Part shown: piece after piece, positions 26,785 to 36,063 of the stretch | Layout: the number at the start of each line of letters is the position of its first letter | Numbering within the stretch: position 1 is the first letter of the stretch | Source of the DNA: an uncultured Granulosicoccaceae bacterium | Lineage (GTDB): Bacteria > Pseudomonadota > Gammaproteobacteria > Granulosicoccales > Granulosicoccaceae | Direction: 5' to 3' | DNA: 43,614 nt | Assembly: GCA_938041955.1 (NCBI GenBank) | Contig: CALISD010000187.1 | Span: 1 to 43,614 of the forward strand | The notes under the pieces: generated by a model | Database searches by the model: none | Told to the model about the DNA's origin: nothing | What the model saw: the letters and a program-made list of their open reading frames with translations, nothing else | Position numbers and translations under genes: made by a program

Positions 26785-27204
26785 ATGAAGACAAATAAAA
26801 GTGAACTTGTATTTTCGTTGTTGGCAGCCTCCAGCAAGATAGAGAGACGGTTTGATCGTATCCTGTCTAATGTTCGAGGTATCAGTTTTACCGAATACTT
26901 CCTCTTGAAGCGATTAGGTGAAGTGCCCAATCAAGCAGCAACGCGGGTTGATCTTGCAGCATTAGTGCACTTAACACCGTCTGCTGTTACCCGCGCGCTT
27001 AAACCGCTGGAGAAAATCGGTTATATACAGTCAAAGAAGAACGAGCGCGATGCACGTCAAAGTGTTGCTACGCTCACAAAAGCGGGTGAAGAGCTACTGC
27101 AGGATGCTGATAGCCTGCTCTCTGATGAAATCTCCGCTTTGTCTATTTCTGCCAGTGATACAAAAGAGTTAAAAGCGTTTCTCGATGGCTTACTAAGCCG
27201 TTGA
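26785..27204 (+). CDS. MarR-family transcriptional regulator
   Basis: MarR proteins are winged-helix dimers that bind palindromic operators and are released by small ligands. This 139-residue protein has the recognition-helix region ATRVDLAALVHLTPSAVTRALKPLEKIGYI (about residues 52-80) and the wing KNERDARQSVATLTKAGEELL. Dimerisation helices at both ends are expected. The ATG lies three bases after a perfect 32-bp palindrome, so autoregulation is very likely, and the message may be leaderless. No target gene adjoins it, since hrpB is 290 bases downstream on the same strand; the regulon and ligand are unknown. Confidence 0.93.
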   Translation: MKTNKSELVFSLLAASSKIERRFDRILSNVRGISFTEYFLLKRLGEVPNQAATRVDLAALVHLTPSAVTRALKPLEKIGYIQSKKNERDARQSVATLTKAGEELLQDADSLLSDEISALSISASDTKELKAFLDGLLSR

Positions 27205-27495
27205 TGTTTGCTCGTGAGCTAAACAGCTGCGGGATTATCTAGTGGACTGCTACCCGCAAAGCCTACGATTGAGAGTTTGTCGTTTGGTGCGCGGCAAGAA
27301 GCAGTTCGCAGGCAATGGCAGCCCCTTTTTCAAGAGCTGCTTTTCTGTTGCGGAACGAATGCCGAGCTCACGAAGTGGCGCTCGAGTAAGGTACTTCAAA
27401 ATGTTAGGCGAAAGTCGGAACAACATATTGCTTGAAAATTTCTGCGCTTTGCACGAGCGACTCAGGTGTGCGGTTGGTGGGTTGCAGTACACTTG

Positions 27496-29952
27496 GTGAT
27501 TTCTTCACACATTGATCCAGCGCTGCCTATCGCTGCGGTGGCTGATGAGGTGTGCAACAATCTTCGTAGCGGCAATGTGGTATTGCAGGCAGAGCCTGGT
27601 GCAGGTAAAAGTACCGGCCTGCCGCTCGCGCTGCTGAGCGCCGGGTTTACCGGCAAAATCCTTATGTTGGAGCCTCGACGGCTCGCAGCACAAAACGTTG
27701 CATCGCGTCTGTCATTCCAGCTTAACGAACCACTTGGGCAAACCATTGGTTTGCGAATGCGTGGCCGTACCGAAGTGTCGAAAAATACACGGATTGAGGT
27801 AGTCACCGAAGGAGTGCTTACACGGATTCTTCAAAACGACCCGCTGCTTGAAGGGTTTGAGGTGGTTATATTTGATGAATTTCACGAGCGTAGTTTGCAC
27901 GCAGATTTAGGGCTGGCGCTTTGCCTTGATGTGCAGCGCGGTGTTCGCGAAGACCTGCGTTTACTGTTTATGTCAGCAACGTTAGAGACCGAAAACCTGT
28001 GTGCCCACCTTGATGTACAGAATCCAATCGTTTGTAAGGTACGCCAGCACCCGGTGGATGTCTTCTGGCAAGGTGAAAGCCGTGTACCGCTGCCGCAAGT
28101 GGTTGCAAACACTGTGGTGAAAGCGCTGGCTGAACATGAAGGTGATGTGCTGGCCTTTTTACCGGGCGTAGCTGAAATTGAAAGAGCAGCACGAGTTCTG
28201 GAAGGGCAGTTATCATCACATGTGAAGCTCCATCGTCTTCACAGTGGTGTAAATACAGAGGCACAGCGACTGGCAACCGCACCGAGTGATAAGCGCTCTC
28301 CGCGTCGCGTCATACTGGCCACCAGTATTGCAGAAACCTCTCTGACCATTGACGGGGTAAGAATCGTGATCGATGCAGGTGTTGAGCGTAGATCACGAAT
28401 TGATTCATCATCCGGTATTGAGCGACTTGAAACCGTAATGGCAAGTCAGGCCAGTGCCACGCAACGTGCGGGTCGTGCCGGTCGTACTGAAGCGGGATAC
28501 TGCTACAGGCTCTGGTCTGAGAGCAGTCATCACACACGGGCAGTCAGTTGGCAGCCGGAAGTGTTCAGGGCAGATCTGTCCTCATTAGTGCTTGAGGTAG
28601 GGCAGTGGGGCGTTACTGATATCGCCTCACTACCGTGGATCGATGCGCCGCCGCCATCGTCTGTCGTCAATGCAAAAGCGCTCTTGCAACAACTAGGTAT
28701 TTGGGGTGATGAGGGCTTAACAGCGCATGGTCGTGCAGTAGCTAAGTTACCTTTGTCGCCGAGGCTCGGGCACATGTTGTTGTGGGGCGTTGAACAGGGT
28801 GCATTGCAAGAGGCTTCAGCACTGGCGGCACTCATAGAAGAAATACCACGTAGCAGCGGTGCTGATCTGTTTTCGCTTTTGAGTCGATTGTCCAGGTGGC
28901 AGAGTCGTCGCGCTAAGCAATTGCATGACACTGTTAAATCCAGTGCTTCGAATTTGCAGCAAAGTGCTGCAAAGCCGTCAGCAGCGATCCTATTAGCGCG
29001 GGCGTTTCCAGATCGCATTGCAAAAAGAAGGGCTGGAATTGATGGCAGGTATTTATTAAGCGGTGGTTCCGGCGCAGTGCTCGCCAATGATGATTCGCTT
29101 GCACATAACGAATACCTTGTGGTCGCAGCAATAGGCGGCAGCGGCAAAGAGGGGCGTATTTATTCAGCATTGGCGGTTGAAGAGCAGGAGCTGACCGAAT
29201 GGTGTGATGATTTAATCGTAAGTCATGATGCTGTTGAGTGGGACGACAAGAACGAACGGGTTGTTGCTGAGAGGCAGTTACGCCTTGGCTCAATGGTGTT
29301 GAGTCGTAAACCATTGACTAAAATAGATACTGACTTACGCAGCGCAGCATTAATATCTGGGATTCGTAAAAAAGGACTGCATTGCCTTAACTGGAATGAT
29401 GAGGTGCAGGAGTGGTGTGCAAGAGCACGAAGAATGCGTGAACTGACCGGGGGAAATTCACAGTTTCCTGATGTTGAAGATAGTGTTTTGTTGAATAACC
29501 TTGAAGACTGGCTAAGACCCTATCTGTCGAGCGTGACCAGTCTTAAGGCAGTCAAGCAGATTGACTTGCTTTCAATTCTGAAGGCAATGCTTACTTACCA
29601 GCAGCAAAAGCAACTTGATGAATGGTTGCCTCGAAGCTACGCGGTACCGAGTGGTGCACAACATAAACTGCGTTATGCCTGTGAAGGCAATCCTGTATTA
29701 TCAGTGAAACTGCAAGAGATGTTTGGCTGTCGGGAGAACCCGTCCATTGCGAATGGTCGGGTAACGTTAAAAGTAGAGCTGCTTTCACCTGCGCGTCGGC
29801 CCGTGCAGATCACAGAGGATCTTGGTAGCTTCTGGCACACCAGTTATAACGATGTGAAGAAAGATTTAGCCGGTCGCTATCCCAAGCATCCATGGCCGGA
29901 TGATCCGCTAAACGCACAGGCGACAGCCTATGCAAAGCCGCGCAAGCGATAG
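27496..29952 (+). CDS. hrpB: ATP-dependent helicase HrpB
   Basis: HrpB is a DEAH-type RNA helicase-like ATPase of Gammaproteobacteria whose exact cellular role is unclear. Walker A is AEPGAGKST at residues 32-40, the Walker B box is DEFH at 127-130, motif III is MSATLE, and the arginine-finger motif VI is QRAGRAGR. The HrpB-specific C-terminal domain is present, including YAVPSGAQHKLRY and the ending KHPWPDDPLNAQATAYAKPR. I chose GTG at 27496: from there the protein (818 residues) begins like E. coli HrpB (809). An upstream GTG at 27466 would add ten residues without family support. No strong ribosome site is visible. Confidence 0.94.
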   Translation: MISSHIDPALPIAAVADEVCNNLRSGNVVLQAEPGAGKSTGLPLALLSAGFTGKILMLEPRRLAAQNVASRLSFQLNEPLGQTIGLRMRGRTEVSKNTRIEVVTEGVLTRILQNDPLLEGFEVVIFDEFHERSLHADLGLALCLDVQRGVREDLRLLFMSATLETENLCAHLDVQNPIVCKVRQHPVDVFWQGESRVPLPQVVANTVVKALAEHEGDVLAFLPGVAEIERAARVLEGQLSSHVKLHRLHSGVNTEAQRLATAPSDKRSPRRVILATSIAETSLTIDGVRIVIDAGVERRSRIDSSSGIERLETVMASQASATQRAGRAGRTEAGYCYRLWSESSHHTRAVSWQPEVFRADLSSLVLEVGQWGVTDIASLPWIDAPPPSSVVNAKALLQQLGIWGDEGLTAHGRAVAKLPLSPRLGHMLLWGVEQGALQEASALAALIEEIPRSSGADLFSLLSRLSRWQSRRAKQLHDTVKSSASNLQQSAAKPSAAILLARAFPDRIAKRRAGIDGRYLLSGGSGAVLANDDSLAHNEYLVVAAIGGSGKEGRIYSALAVEEQELTEWCDDLIVSHDAVEWDDKNERVVAERQLRLGSMVLSRKPLTKIDTDLRSAALISGIRKKGLHCLNWNDEVQEWCARARRMRELTGGNSQFPDVEDSVLLNNLEDWLRPYLSSVTSLKAVKQIDLLSILKAMLTYQQQKQLDEWLPRSYAVPSGAQHKLRYACEGNPVLSVKLQEMFGCRENPSIANGRVTLKVELLSPARRPVQITEDLGSFWHTSYNDVKKDLAGRYPKHPWPDDPLNAQATAYAKPRKR

Positions 29953-30388
29953 TGTGTTGAAACCGGAAAACCCGATGAGCGAGTCGGTCGAACACTGGGC
30001 ACGATAGTATGGGCTAACGTTGATAAGTTTGTCATACAGGCTTTTAATTTCCGCTCCGATGCACTTTAGTTGATCGGATTCGGGTCACAACCGCTGCGGC
30101 TCCTGAAAAGCGGTAGCCACCGCTTGCGAACGTTGCCCCTGATTGTAATTAAGTGCAGGCGAAGCAAATGACAAGCTCTCAGCGGAAAGCTTTGCAGCTT
30201 TCAGTACAATAGGAAAAGCGAAGATAGAAAGTACAGAAGCAGCGGGTTGTGCAAACACGGCTTGCCACTCGCTCACGCGTCGGGATGAAGAGCAGCGTAT
30301 GCTTGCCTCCGGCTCTGTAGCCTGCTTAGACAGGCCCGAAAGCGTACTTAGTTTGATACTGTGCGCTCACTACGTAGGAATAATACTT
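29953..30388. other. Intergenic region with one hairpin, no supported gene
   Basis: This 436-base stretch between hrpB and the short-chain dehydrogenase shows no convincing ORF. GAAAGCT at 30185-30191 and AGCTTTC at 30196-30202 form a perfect 7-bp stem with a TTGC tetraloop, without a following T run. A minus-strand open frame (30085-30276, GTG start) lacks a ribosome site and any recognisable domain. Confidence 0.4.
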
Positions 30389-31204
30389 ATGGAACTTCTC
30401 AATAAAACAGTCGTGATCACCGGTGCCGGTCAGGGTATTGGTGCGGCAATGGCGGTGCGTTTTGCAAAAGAGGGCGCGAAGGTTGTTGTGGCTGATCGCG
30501 ATGGAGACTCCGCCCATGCTGTAGCTGATTCAATATCAGGTTTGGCGGTTATCTGCGATGTGACTTCTGAAGACGACATCGTGGCGACTGTGAAAGCTGC
30601 TGAGAAGCACTTTGGAGCGGTTGATCTTTTTTGTTCCAACGCCGGAATGTTTGTAGAGGAGCCCGGCCATGTGGCCTCAGCCAGTAATGAGGTGTGGCAA
30701 AAGAGCTGGGATATCCATGTCATGTCACACGTGTATGCTGCCAGAGCGGTGCTCCCGGATATGATCAGCCGGGGAAGCGGCTATCTGCTACAGATGAGCT
30801 CGGCTGCCGGGTTGTTGAGTCAGATTGGCAATGCGGCTTACTCTACAACCAAGCACGCGGCGGTGGGCTTTGCAGAGAGTATTGCAATTACCCATGCAGA
30901 TGAAGGCATAAAAGTATCTGTTATTTGCCCGCAGTACGTTGCCACTCCACTGTTGGGTTATACATCGGTCGACGCAGGCAATTTACCTGAAGGCACAATA
31001 ACCGCCGAAGCTGTAGCAGATACAGTGCTGGAAGGAGTGCGACGAGAATCCTTTCTCATCTTGCCGCATCCGGAGGTGGCCAAATATATTCAGTTCAAGT
31101 CGGCTGATTACGACAAATGGTTGAGCAGTATGCGCAAACTGCGCCATAAAATTGTTGAGCAGCTTGGCTCTACCGATGTCAAGGGTATTCACAAGCTTGT
31201 GTAA
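30389..31204 (+). CDS. Short-chain dehydrogenase/reductase (SDR)
   Basis: A classical SDR of 271 residues that oxidises or reduces an alcohol/ketone with NAD(P). The nucleotide motif is TGAGQGIG at residues 11-18, the structural NNAG-type motif appears as CSNAG, and the catalytic Ser, Tyr151 and Lys155 lie in QMSSAAG and YSTTK. An acidic residue after the second strand (VVVADRDGD) suggests NAD rather than NADP, which is inference. ATG at 30389 is preceded by AGGA at a good distance; an upstream in-frame ATG at 30299 would add 30 residues before the fold begins. Substrate is not predictable. Confidence 0.93.
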   Translation: MELLNKTVVITGAGQGIGAAMAVRFAKEGAKVVVADRDGDSAHAVADSISGLAVICDVTSEDDIVATVKAAEKHFGAVDLFCSNAGMFVEEPGHVASASNEVWQKSWDIHVMSHVYAARAVLPDMISRGSGYLLQMSSAAGLLSQIGNAAYSTTKHAAVGFAESIAITHADEGIKVSVICPQYVATPLLGYTSVDAGNLPEGTITAEAVADTVLEGVRRESFLILPHPEVAKYIQFKSADYDKWLSSMRKLRHKIVEQLGSTDVKGIHKLV

Positions 31205-31232
31205 TGTGAGAATTAGCGAAGGACAATTTTTC

Positions 31233-31628
31233 TCAACTAAGATCAGCTGCGTGCTTACTTAATACAGACATTGGAATAATTTCCAATGCGCGTTTGTGAG
31301 TAGATCTTACATACACGCGTGGTGCACAATCGGCCTCGTGTGCTTCAAGCCAACGGGCCGCGCACAAGCACCATTTGTCACCTTCTTTAAGCCCCGGGAA
31401 TCCGTGGGCGGGGGCTGGTGTAGTTAAGTCGTTACCTTGCGAGCGCGAGTAATCCAGAAAACTCTGATTAACTCTCACGCAAACCGTGTGAGAGCCGTGA
31501 TCACCTTTGCCCGTATTGCAACACCCATCACGATAGAAGCCAGTGACTGGATCGTCGCTGCAGGACTCCAGTGGTTCATCGTATATATTGACTGCAGGGT
31601 GTTGTCCGGGAAATGATTGCTGCTGCAT
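31233..31628 (-). CDS. DUF2237 family protein
   Basis: The family signature is plain: LESCSDDPVTGFYRDGCCNTGKGDHGSHTVC in the first half and GFPGLKEGDKWCLCAARWLEA in the second, with many conserved cysteines. The protein is 131 residues, cytoplasmic, and without a signal peptide. The function of DUF2237 is not known; the cysteine pairs and conserved Asp/Gly suggest a metal or redox site. The start is ATG at 31628, with no clear ribosome site. It is convergent with the SDR gene and 185 bases downstream of the binding-protein gene on the same strand. Confidence 0.9.
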   Translation of the reverse strand: MQQQSFPGQHPAVNIYDEPLESCSDDPVTGFYRDGCCNTGKGDHGSHTVCVRVNQSFLDYSRSQGNDLTTPAPAHGFPGLKEGDKWCLCAARWLEAHEADCAPRVYVRSTHKRALEIIPMSVLSKHAADLS

Positions 31629-31813
31629 AGGTTTCAGTGTGTGGCTTGAGTTATGACAAAGTATACAAACTAATGGTGGTAGTGGGATTCTAAATCGCTT
31701 GAGCCGGTGCTTGTACCGAAATTAGTTTTATTGACCTATATTGCTAAGTGAGGTTTTAAATTCCGGTGTAACGTGGTTGCTGTCAATTGAGAGTGCAGGT
31801 TCAGTCAGCCGCC

Positions 31814-33034
31814 TCACCACACACATTCAGACTCCAATTCATCAACACCCAGAGTGTCAAGTGTGTTGCTATGGTGAAGGTAGTTTTCCAGCGGGGCCCG
31901 ACCTATAACCGCGTTGTGGGTTCGCAGCAGAATTGGCTGTCGAAGTTGGTTGTTCCATGATCTGAAGTTGCCGGGGCTGCCTTTGTATAAATCCAGAACC
32001 AGATCTTGCGAGCTAATGGCTGATAATAATTTGCTGTATTCAACTGATTCTACCGCCCTTGCTGCACTGGTTAGCGCCTTTACCGCAACCCAACCAGCCC
32101 ATTCGGTTGTGGTCATCTGTGAGTTGAACATTTTTTTAAAACGCTGATTTAGCTGTGGTGCTCCGTATCTTTCCCATGACCAATGCCATGTGTCTGGTAT
32201 GAGTCCCTCGGAACCTGCGACCAACCGTGAATGATATGTCTGGTAAGGCACGTAGCGGGAAAACTCGCCGAGACTATCAGCAATGAAAATGACATCGTGT
32301 CTGGGTCGGCCAGTGAGTAAAGAGATATTTGTTTTGCTTCTGTCTCTTGGGTCATTGCTTAATTCAAACGGTTTATCAGCAACGATCTTTACGCCAAACT
32401 TATTGGCTGAGCGTAAATATGCGTTTTTCAATTGGCTGTCTGCTTTCAGCGGGCCTGCCAAAACCAGCACTTTGTTCCAGTTGCGTGATTTTAGATACTG
32501 GTTCAGAGCATCCATTAGCATGGTGTCGCTGGGTATGGTGTGAAACAGCTGGCTATGGCAGTCCTTGCCACGGAGTTCGCTGTCAGTATGTCTTGAATTA
32601 AAAAGAAGGATAGGTTTGCCAGCGAGTGCTTTGGCCACTGCAAGCATGGTCGATTTTGGTATGTCTAATATGGCGGCATCTGATTGGGTCTGTACAAGCA
32701 GGTCAACAATTTCTTCGGTGTTGTTTTCTTTTAAGCTGTGTTCAAGCAGTTTGAATTTCACGCCGATCGAGCGTGCAATGATTTTAGCGCTCTTGATTCC
32801 CAGTTTTACCCCGTTGAGTGGGCGGGTATTTTGTTTTACCGTTGCGCCGGTATAGGCCCGGCGTAAGTCGTAGTACTCTTCATTTTCTATACTGACATAG
32901 CTAACCGTATATGTTTCGAATGTCTTCTTTACGTTGCGTTTTGAATCTGATGCATTGCTGTTGACAGGTGTCATAGCAGCCCATGTAATGCCGACAAGTA
33001 AGGAAGTGATAAGTCTGAATTTGTTAGTGGTCAT
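31814..33034 (-). CDS. Periplasmic binding protein of the PQQ-dehydrogenase-associated ABC type
   Basis: This 406-residue exported protein has a signal peptide (about 1-28, ending NSNAS) and a type-1 periplasmic binding fold: an early VKLGIKSAKIIARSIGVKF, then a middle SLLTGRPRHDVIFIADSLGEFSRYVPY and a late TEWAGWVAVKALTSAARA. It matches what I know as the substrate-binding protein of a putative ABC system that accompanies PQQ alcohol dehydrogenases. Its start overlaps the propeller gene stop by 11 bases, so the two are coupled. No ATPase or permease gene follows in the window, which is odd for a transporter. A periplasmic sensing or chaperone role is an alternative. Confidence 0.8.
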   Translation of the reverse strand: MTTNKFRLITSLLVGITWAAMTPVNSNASDSKRNVKKTFETYTVSYVSIENEEYYDLRRAYTGATVKQNTRPLNGVKLGIKSAKIIARSIGVKFKLLEHSLKENNTEEIVDLLVQTQSDAAILDIPKSTMLAVAKALAGKPILLFNSRHTDSELRGKDCHSQLFHTIPSDTMLMDALNQYLKSRNWNKVLVLAGPLKADSQLKNAYLRSANKFGVKIVADKPFELSNDPRDRSKTNISLLTGRPRHDVIFIADSLGEFSRYVPYQTYHSRLVAGSEGLIPDTWHWSWERYGAPQLNQRFKKMFNSQMTTTEWAGWVAVKALTSAARAVESVEYSKLLSAISSQDLVLDLYKGSPGNFRSWNNQLRQPILLRTHNAVIGRAPLENYLHHSNTLDTLGVDELESECVW

Positions 33035-34028
33035 CTATCAATATGCCGTACGGTATTTGCCCCACTGGAACCGATTTGATGACTCTCTGCTGCCGGGTAT
33101 CAATGATAGAGATATCGTCTGACAGGCCATTGGCCACGTAAAGCGTCGATTCGTCATGGCTTAGTGCCAACCCCCAGGAGCGTTTACCTACCAGTAAGTA
33201 TTTCGTCACTTTTCTCTGTAATACATCAACAATTGCCACGTGGTTGGCGCGGCCCAGTGCGACGTATCCTGTTTTACCGTCTCTTGTTATAAGAATGTCA
33301 ACCGGTGTTACTTCTTCCTTTCTGAAGCCTGTCGGCAGAAACACAATATCGTCTACTAACTCGAGCGTGTTGACATCAATGATATTGGCTACCCCTGCGA
33401 GTTCAGCGGTGACCCATAGTTCTGACTCATCCGGTGTCAGTGCAAAGCGGCGAGGGCGCGTATCTACTGGAATATCTGCAATGACTTCCTGCAAATCAAC
33501 ATCAATGACATGCACCAGGTCTGCGGCTTCAGATGCCACAAAAACCAGTTTGCCATCGCGCGTAACCTGAACCCCTTCCGGTTCATCACCCGTTTCGAAC
33601 TCAGCTACCAGTTCTCTGGTTTCAAGGTTGAATTTGGTTGCTGTCGCGTCTTCTTCATTAGACACGTAGAGGTGTATACCGTCCGGGTGTAGATCAAAAG
33701 TTTCGGGTTCTTCAACGTTGAGTATGCGATCTACCAGTTCTAACGTGTTGGTATCGTAGATCGCGATGGTGGAGTCATCAGCGCAGCCTACAAGAAACTG
33801 TGTTCTGTCGGCGTTGAAGTGAATGCCACGAGGCCTGGCGCAGGTGGCGATGGTGTCAAGCACCTCACCGGATAGCGACATAATGGTCAGATCATTGGAT
33901 TTTTCATTGGTGATGACTATTTTACCCGTGTTCTGGGCAATCGCTGTTTGACACAGCCATAGAGAAAAACTGATGAATAGGACGATGCGTTTTCCAGGTA
34001 GCTTGTCTGATCCAGGTTGATGACTCAC
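33024..34028 (-). CDS. PQQ-catabolism-associated YVTN beta-propeller protein
   Basis: After a signal peptide (ending TAIAQ) the protein is a seven-bladed propeller of the YVTN type, with repeats such as TIAIYDTNTLELVDRI, KLVFVASEAADLVHVIDV, ATPDESELWVTAELAG-like blades and STLYVANGLSDDISIIDT. Proteins of this kind sit beside PQQ dehydrogenases in many proteobacteria; their exact job is not established. I chose GTG at 34028, preceded by AAAGGA at six to seven bases; this gives 334 residues and a normal signal peptide. A TTG at 34052 would add eight residues. It is divergent from the PQQ dehydrogenase, with 252 bases between. Confidence 0.85.
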   Translation of the reverse strand: MSHQPGSDKLPGKRIVLFISFSLWLCQTAIAQNTGKIVITNEKSNDLTIMSLSGEVLDTIATCARPRGIHFNADRTQFLVGCADDSTIAIYDTNTLELVDRILNVEEPETFDLHPDGIHLYVSNEEDATATKFNLETRELVAEFETGDEPEGVQVTRDGKLVFVASEAADLVHVIDVDLQEVIADIPVDTRPRRFALTPDESELWVTAELAGVANIIDVNTLELVDDIVFLPTGFRKEEVTPVDILITRDGKTGYVALGRANHVAIVDVLQRKVTKYLLVGKRSWGLALSHDESTLYVANGLSDDISIIDTRQQRVIKSVPVGQIPYGILIDDH

Positions 34029-34158
34029 GGTGATTCCTTTGTGAAAATTCAATCTGCAGTAGCTCGTTTCGCTTTAGAGGTTCTTAAAATATACCCTACC
34101 AGCCAACGCCTGGTGCCCGAGTTTGACAGGTTAGCTAGTTTTTCATTACTAAATTTCA

Positions 34159-34187
34159 TTGTTTTAATGAATTGTATTCAATATATA
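34159..34187 (+). promoter_or_regulatory. Candidate sigma70-type promoter of the PQQ dehydrogenase
   Basis: TTGTTT at 34159-34164 and TATATA at 34182-34187 are 17 bases apart in an AT-rich stretch, about 90 bases upstream of the dehydrogenase ATG. The -35 box matches consensus at only three positions. An additional activator is expected but not identified. Confidence 0.4.
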
Positions 34188-34280
34188 AACCTTGTGCGCT
34201 TATTACCTATGCAATATTCTGCTAAGGCACCTTAACAGTGTTTGGTATCCGTACCAAAAGTTCAAAAAGGAGGAATGGAA

Positions 34281-35984
34281 ATGCCAGTATTTGATAAAAA
34301 ACGGCTGTGCTTAGCTGTGGGGTTGGTGTTTGGGGCTGCGTTTACCGCACACGCTCAGGAAGTTGAAAACGCCAGTAATTTTGGTGATATGAACACAGTG
34401 TCGCAAGATATGCTAAACCGTGCAGGCAACGACGGTAATAACTTTTTGCACACCAACGGTAACTACGAACAAACCCGTTACTACCCGTCGAAGCAGATTA
34501 ATACCCAGAATGTGAAAGATCTTCGTCCAGCATGGATATTTCAGACAGAGATTGTGGAGTCGTTAGAAACTACTCCTATAGTAGTAAATGGAATTATGTA
34601 TATCACCACTTCGTTTAATCACATCTATGCGTTAAATGCAGCAACAGGCGAGCAGATTTGGCATTTCAAACATAAGATGGGGCCTATTACGACTTATTGC
34701 TGTGGGCCGAACAATCGTGGTGTAGCTGTCTATGAAGATATGCTTTTCATGGGCACGCTCGATGCGAAGATGCTGGGTCTTGATGCTAAAACCGGTAAGT
34801 TAATATGGGAAACTGAACTCGGTGACCCGGAACTCGGTTACTCTGAAACCATGGCACCTACGGTGGTTAACGGTAAAGTGCTGATCGGCACCAACGGTGG
34901 TGAGTACGGTATTCGCGGCTTTGTTAAGGCACTTGATTATAAATCTGGTGAGGTGCTTTGGACATTCCACACCACCGCTGAAGACTCCACCGGTGTGTGG
35001 GCAACGCATGACGCCACCGGTCGCGATATGTTGCGTGATATAGACGCTGAAAAAGCCAAGCTGGCTGAAATGGGTGACCCGTACAAAACCCTTGGTGGTG
35101 GTGTATGGCAAAACCCGGCCGTTGATCTGGACGCAAACAGAATTTACTTTGTTGTTGGTAACCCGTCTCCGGATCTTGACGGTAGTTTACGACCCGGTGA
35201 TAACCTCTATACCAACTCGCTGGTAAGCGTTGACCTTGATAGTGGAGAGTATGTCTGCCATTACCAATATATCGCACACGATGTATGGGATTTAGATGCG
35301 GTCAGCCCACCCATTCTGGTAGATGTTAAAAACAACGATGGCGACATGGTGCCCGGTGTACTGCACGGCGGTAAAACCGGACACGTGTATGTTCACAATC
35401 GTGATGATTGCAGCCTGATTCGTTTCTCTGAAGCGATGGTACCGCAGGAAAACATGTGGGTGCTTCCTACCAAAGATGGTGAACGCATGTTGCCCGGAGC
35501 TAACGGTGGTGTTGAATGGTCTCCAATGACTGTTGATGAAAAGTTAGGTCTTACTTACGCTATTAATCTACACCAGCCAATGACCTACCATGTAGAGAGT
35601 TCACCGTACCCGGAGGGCAAGCTCTGGCTTGGTGGCGCTTTTAAGGTAATTCCTGAAGAGCAGCAGTGGGGCAATATAACCGCTGTCGATTATCACACCG
35701 GAAAAATCCGCTGGAAGGTGAAAACCCAGCAGCCGATGATCGGTGGTATTCTGGCGACCGCAGGCGGGCTGGTATTTGCGGGTGAGGGCAATGGTATGTT
35801 CAAGGCGTACGACTCTGAAACAGGATCGCAGCTTTGGAGATTCCAGGCTGGTGCCGGTGTTAACGCACCTCCAGCGTCTTACTCTGTAGATGGACAGCAG
35901 TATATTGTGGTGGGAGCGGGTGGTAATACGCAACTTAACTACAAGCGCGGTAACAACATCATCGCATTTACTGTTTCTGACTAG
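34281..35984 (+). CDS. PQQ-dependent methanol/ethanol-type dehydrogenase, lanthanide-type site
   Basis: This periplasmic quinoprotein oxidises alcohols with pyrroloquinoline quinone and passes electrons to a cytochrome c. A signal peptide ends at AHA-QE. The eight-bladed propeller shows repeated W-docking motifs (YALNAATGEQIWHF, LGLDAKTGKLIWE, KAYDSETGSQLWRF). The adjacent cysteines that form the unusual vicinal disulfide are Cys140-Cys141 (TTYCCGPNN). The catalytic Asp is Asp337 in HDVWDLDAV, and a second Asp339 two residues later is the signature of lanthanide-dependent enzymes; calcium types have Ala or Ser there. It is shorter (567 residues) than XoxF. ATG at 34281 lies seven bases after GGAGG; the upstream TTG at 34242 is not needed. 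Confidence 0.93.
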   Translation: MPVFDKKRLCLAVGLVFGAAFTAHAQEVENASNFGDMNTVSQDMLNRAGNDGNNFLHTNGNYEQTRYYPSKQINTQNVKDLRPAWIFQTEIVESLETTPIVVNGIMYITTSFNHIYALNAATGEQIWHFKHKMGPITTYCCGPNNRGVAVYEDMLFMGTLDAKMLGLDAKTGKLIWETELGDPELGYSETMAPTVVNGKVLIGTNGGEYGIRGFVKALDYKSGEVLWTFHTTAEDSTGVWATHDATGRDMLRDIDAEKAKLAEMGDPYKTLGGGVWQNPAVDLDANRIYFVVGNPSPDLDGSLRPGDNLYTNSLVSVDLDSGEYVCHYQYIAHDVWDLDAVSPPILVDVKNNDGDMVPGVLHGGKTGHVYVHNRDDCSLIRFSEAMVPQENMWVLPTKDGERMLPGANGGVEWSPMTVDEKLGLTYAINLHQPMTYHVESSPYPEGKLWLGGAFKVIPEEQQWGNITAVDYHTGKIRWKVKTQQPMIGGILATAGGLVFAGEGNGMFKAYDSETGSQLWRFQAGAGVNAPPASYSVDGQQYIVVGAGGNTQLNYKRGNNIIAFTVSD

Positions 35985-36014
35985 CACTTTGCGGTAAGGT
36001 TATTGTGTGATTGG

Positions 36015-36042
36015 CGGGAACCACTTGTTGGTTCCCGTTTTT
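36015..36042 (+). terminator. Rho-independent terminator after the PQQ dehydrogenase
   Basis: CGGGAACCA (36015-36023) pairs perfectly with TGGTTCCCG (36029-36037) across a five-base loop, and TTTTT follows at once. It lies 30 bases after the dehydrogenase stop and before the cytochrome gene. The cytochrome is then either separately transcribed or reached by read-through. Confidence 0.9.
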
Positions 36043-36063
36043 GCATGAACAGGTAAAAAACAG

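Noticed and set aside
28530..29147. Minus-strand open frame of 205 codons inside hrpB
   Set aside because: hrpB is certain on the other strand, and the frame has no recognisable fold.
30085..30276. Minus-strand ORF of 63 codons in the gap upstream of the SDR gene
   Set aside because: GTG start without a ribosome site, no domain. The gap may hold a repeat remnant, but I could not show a second copy.
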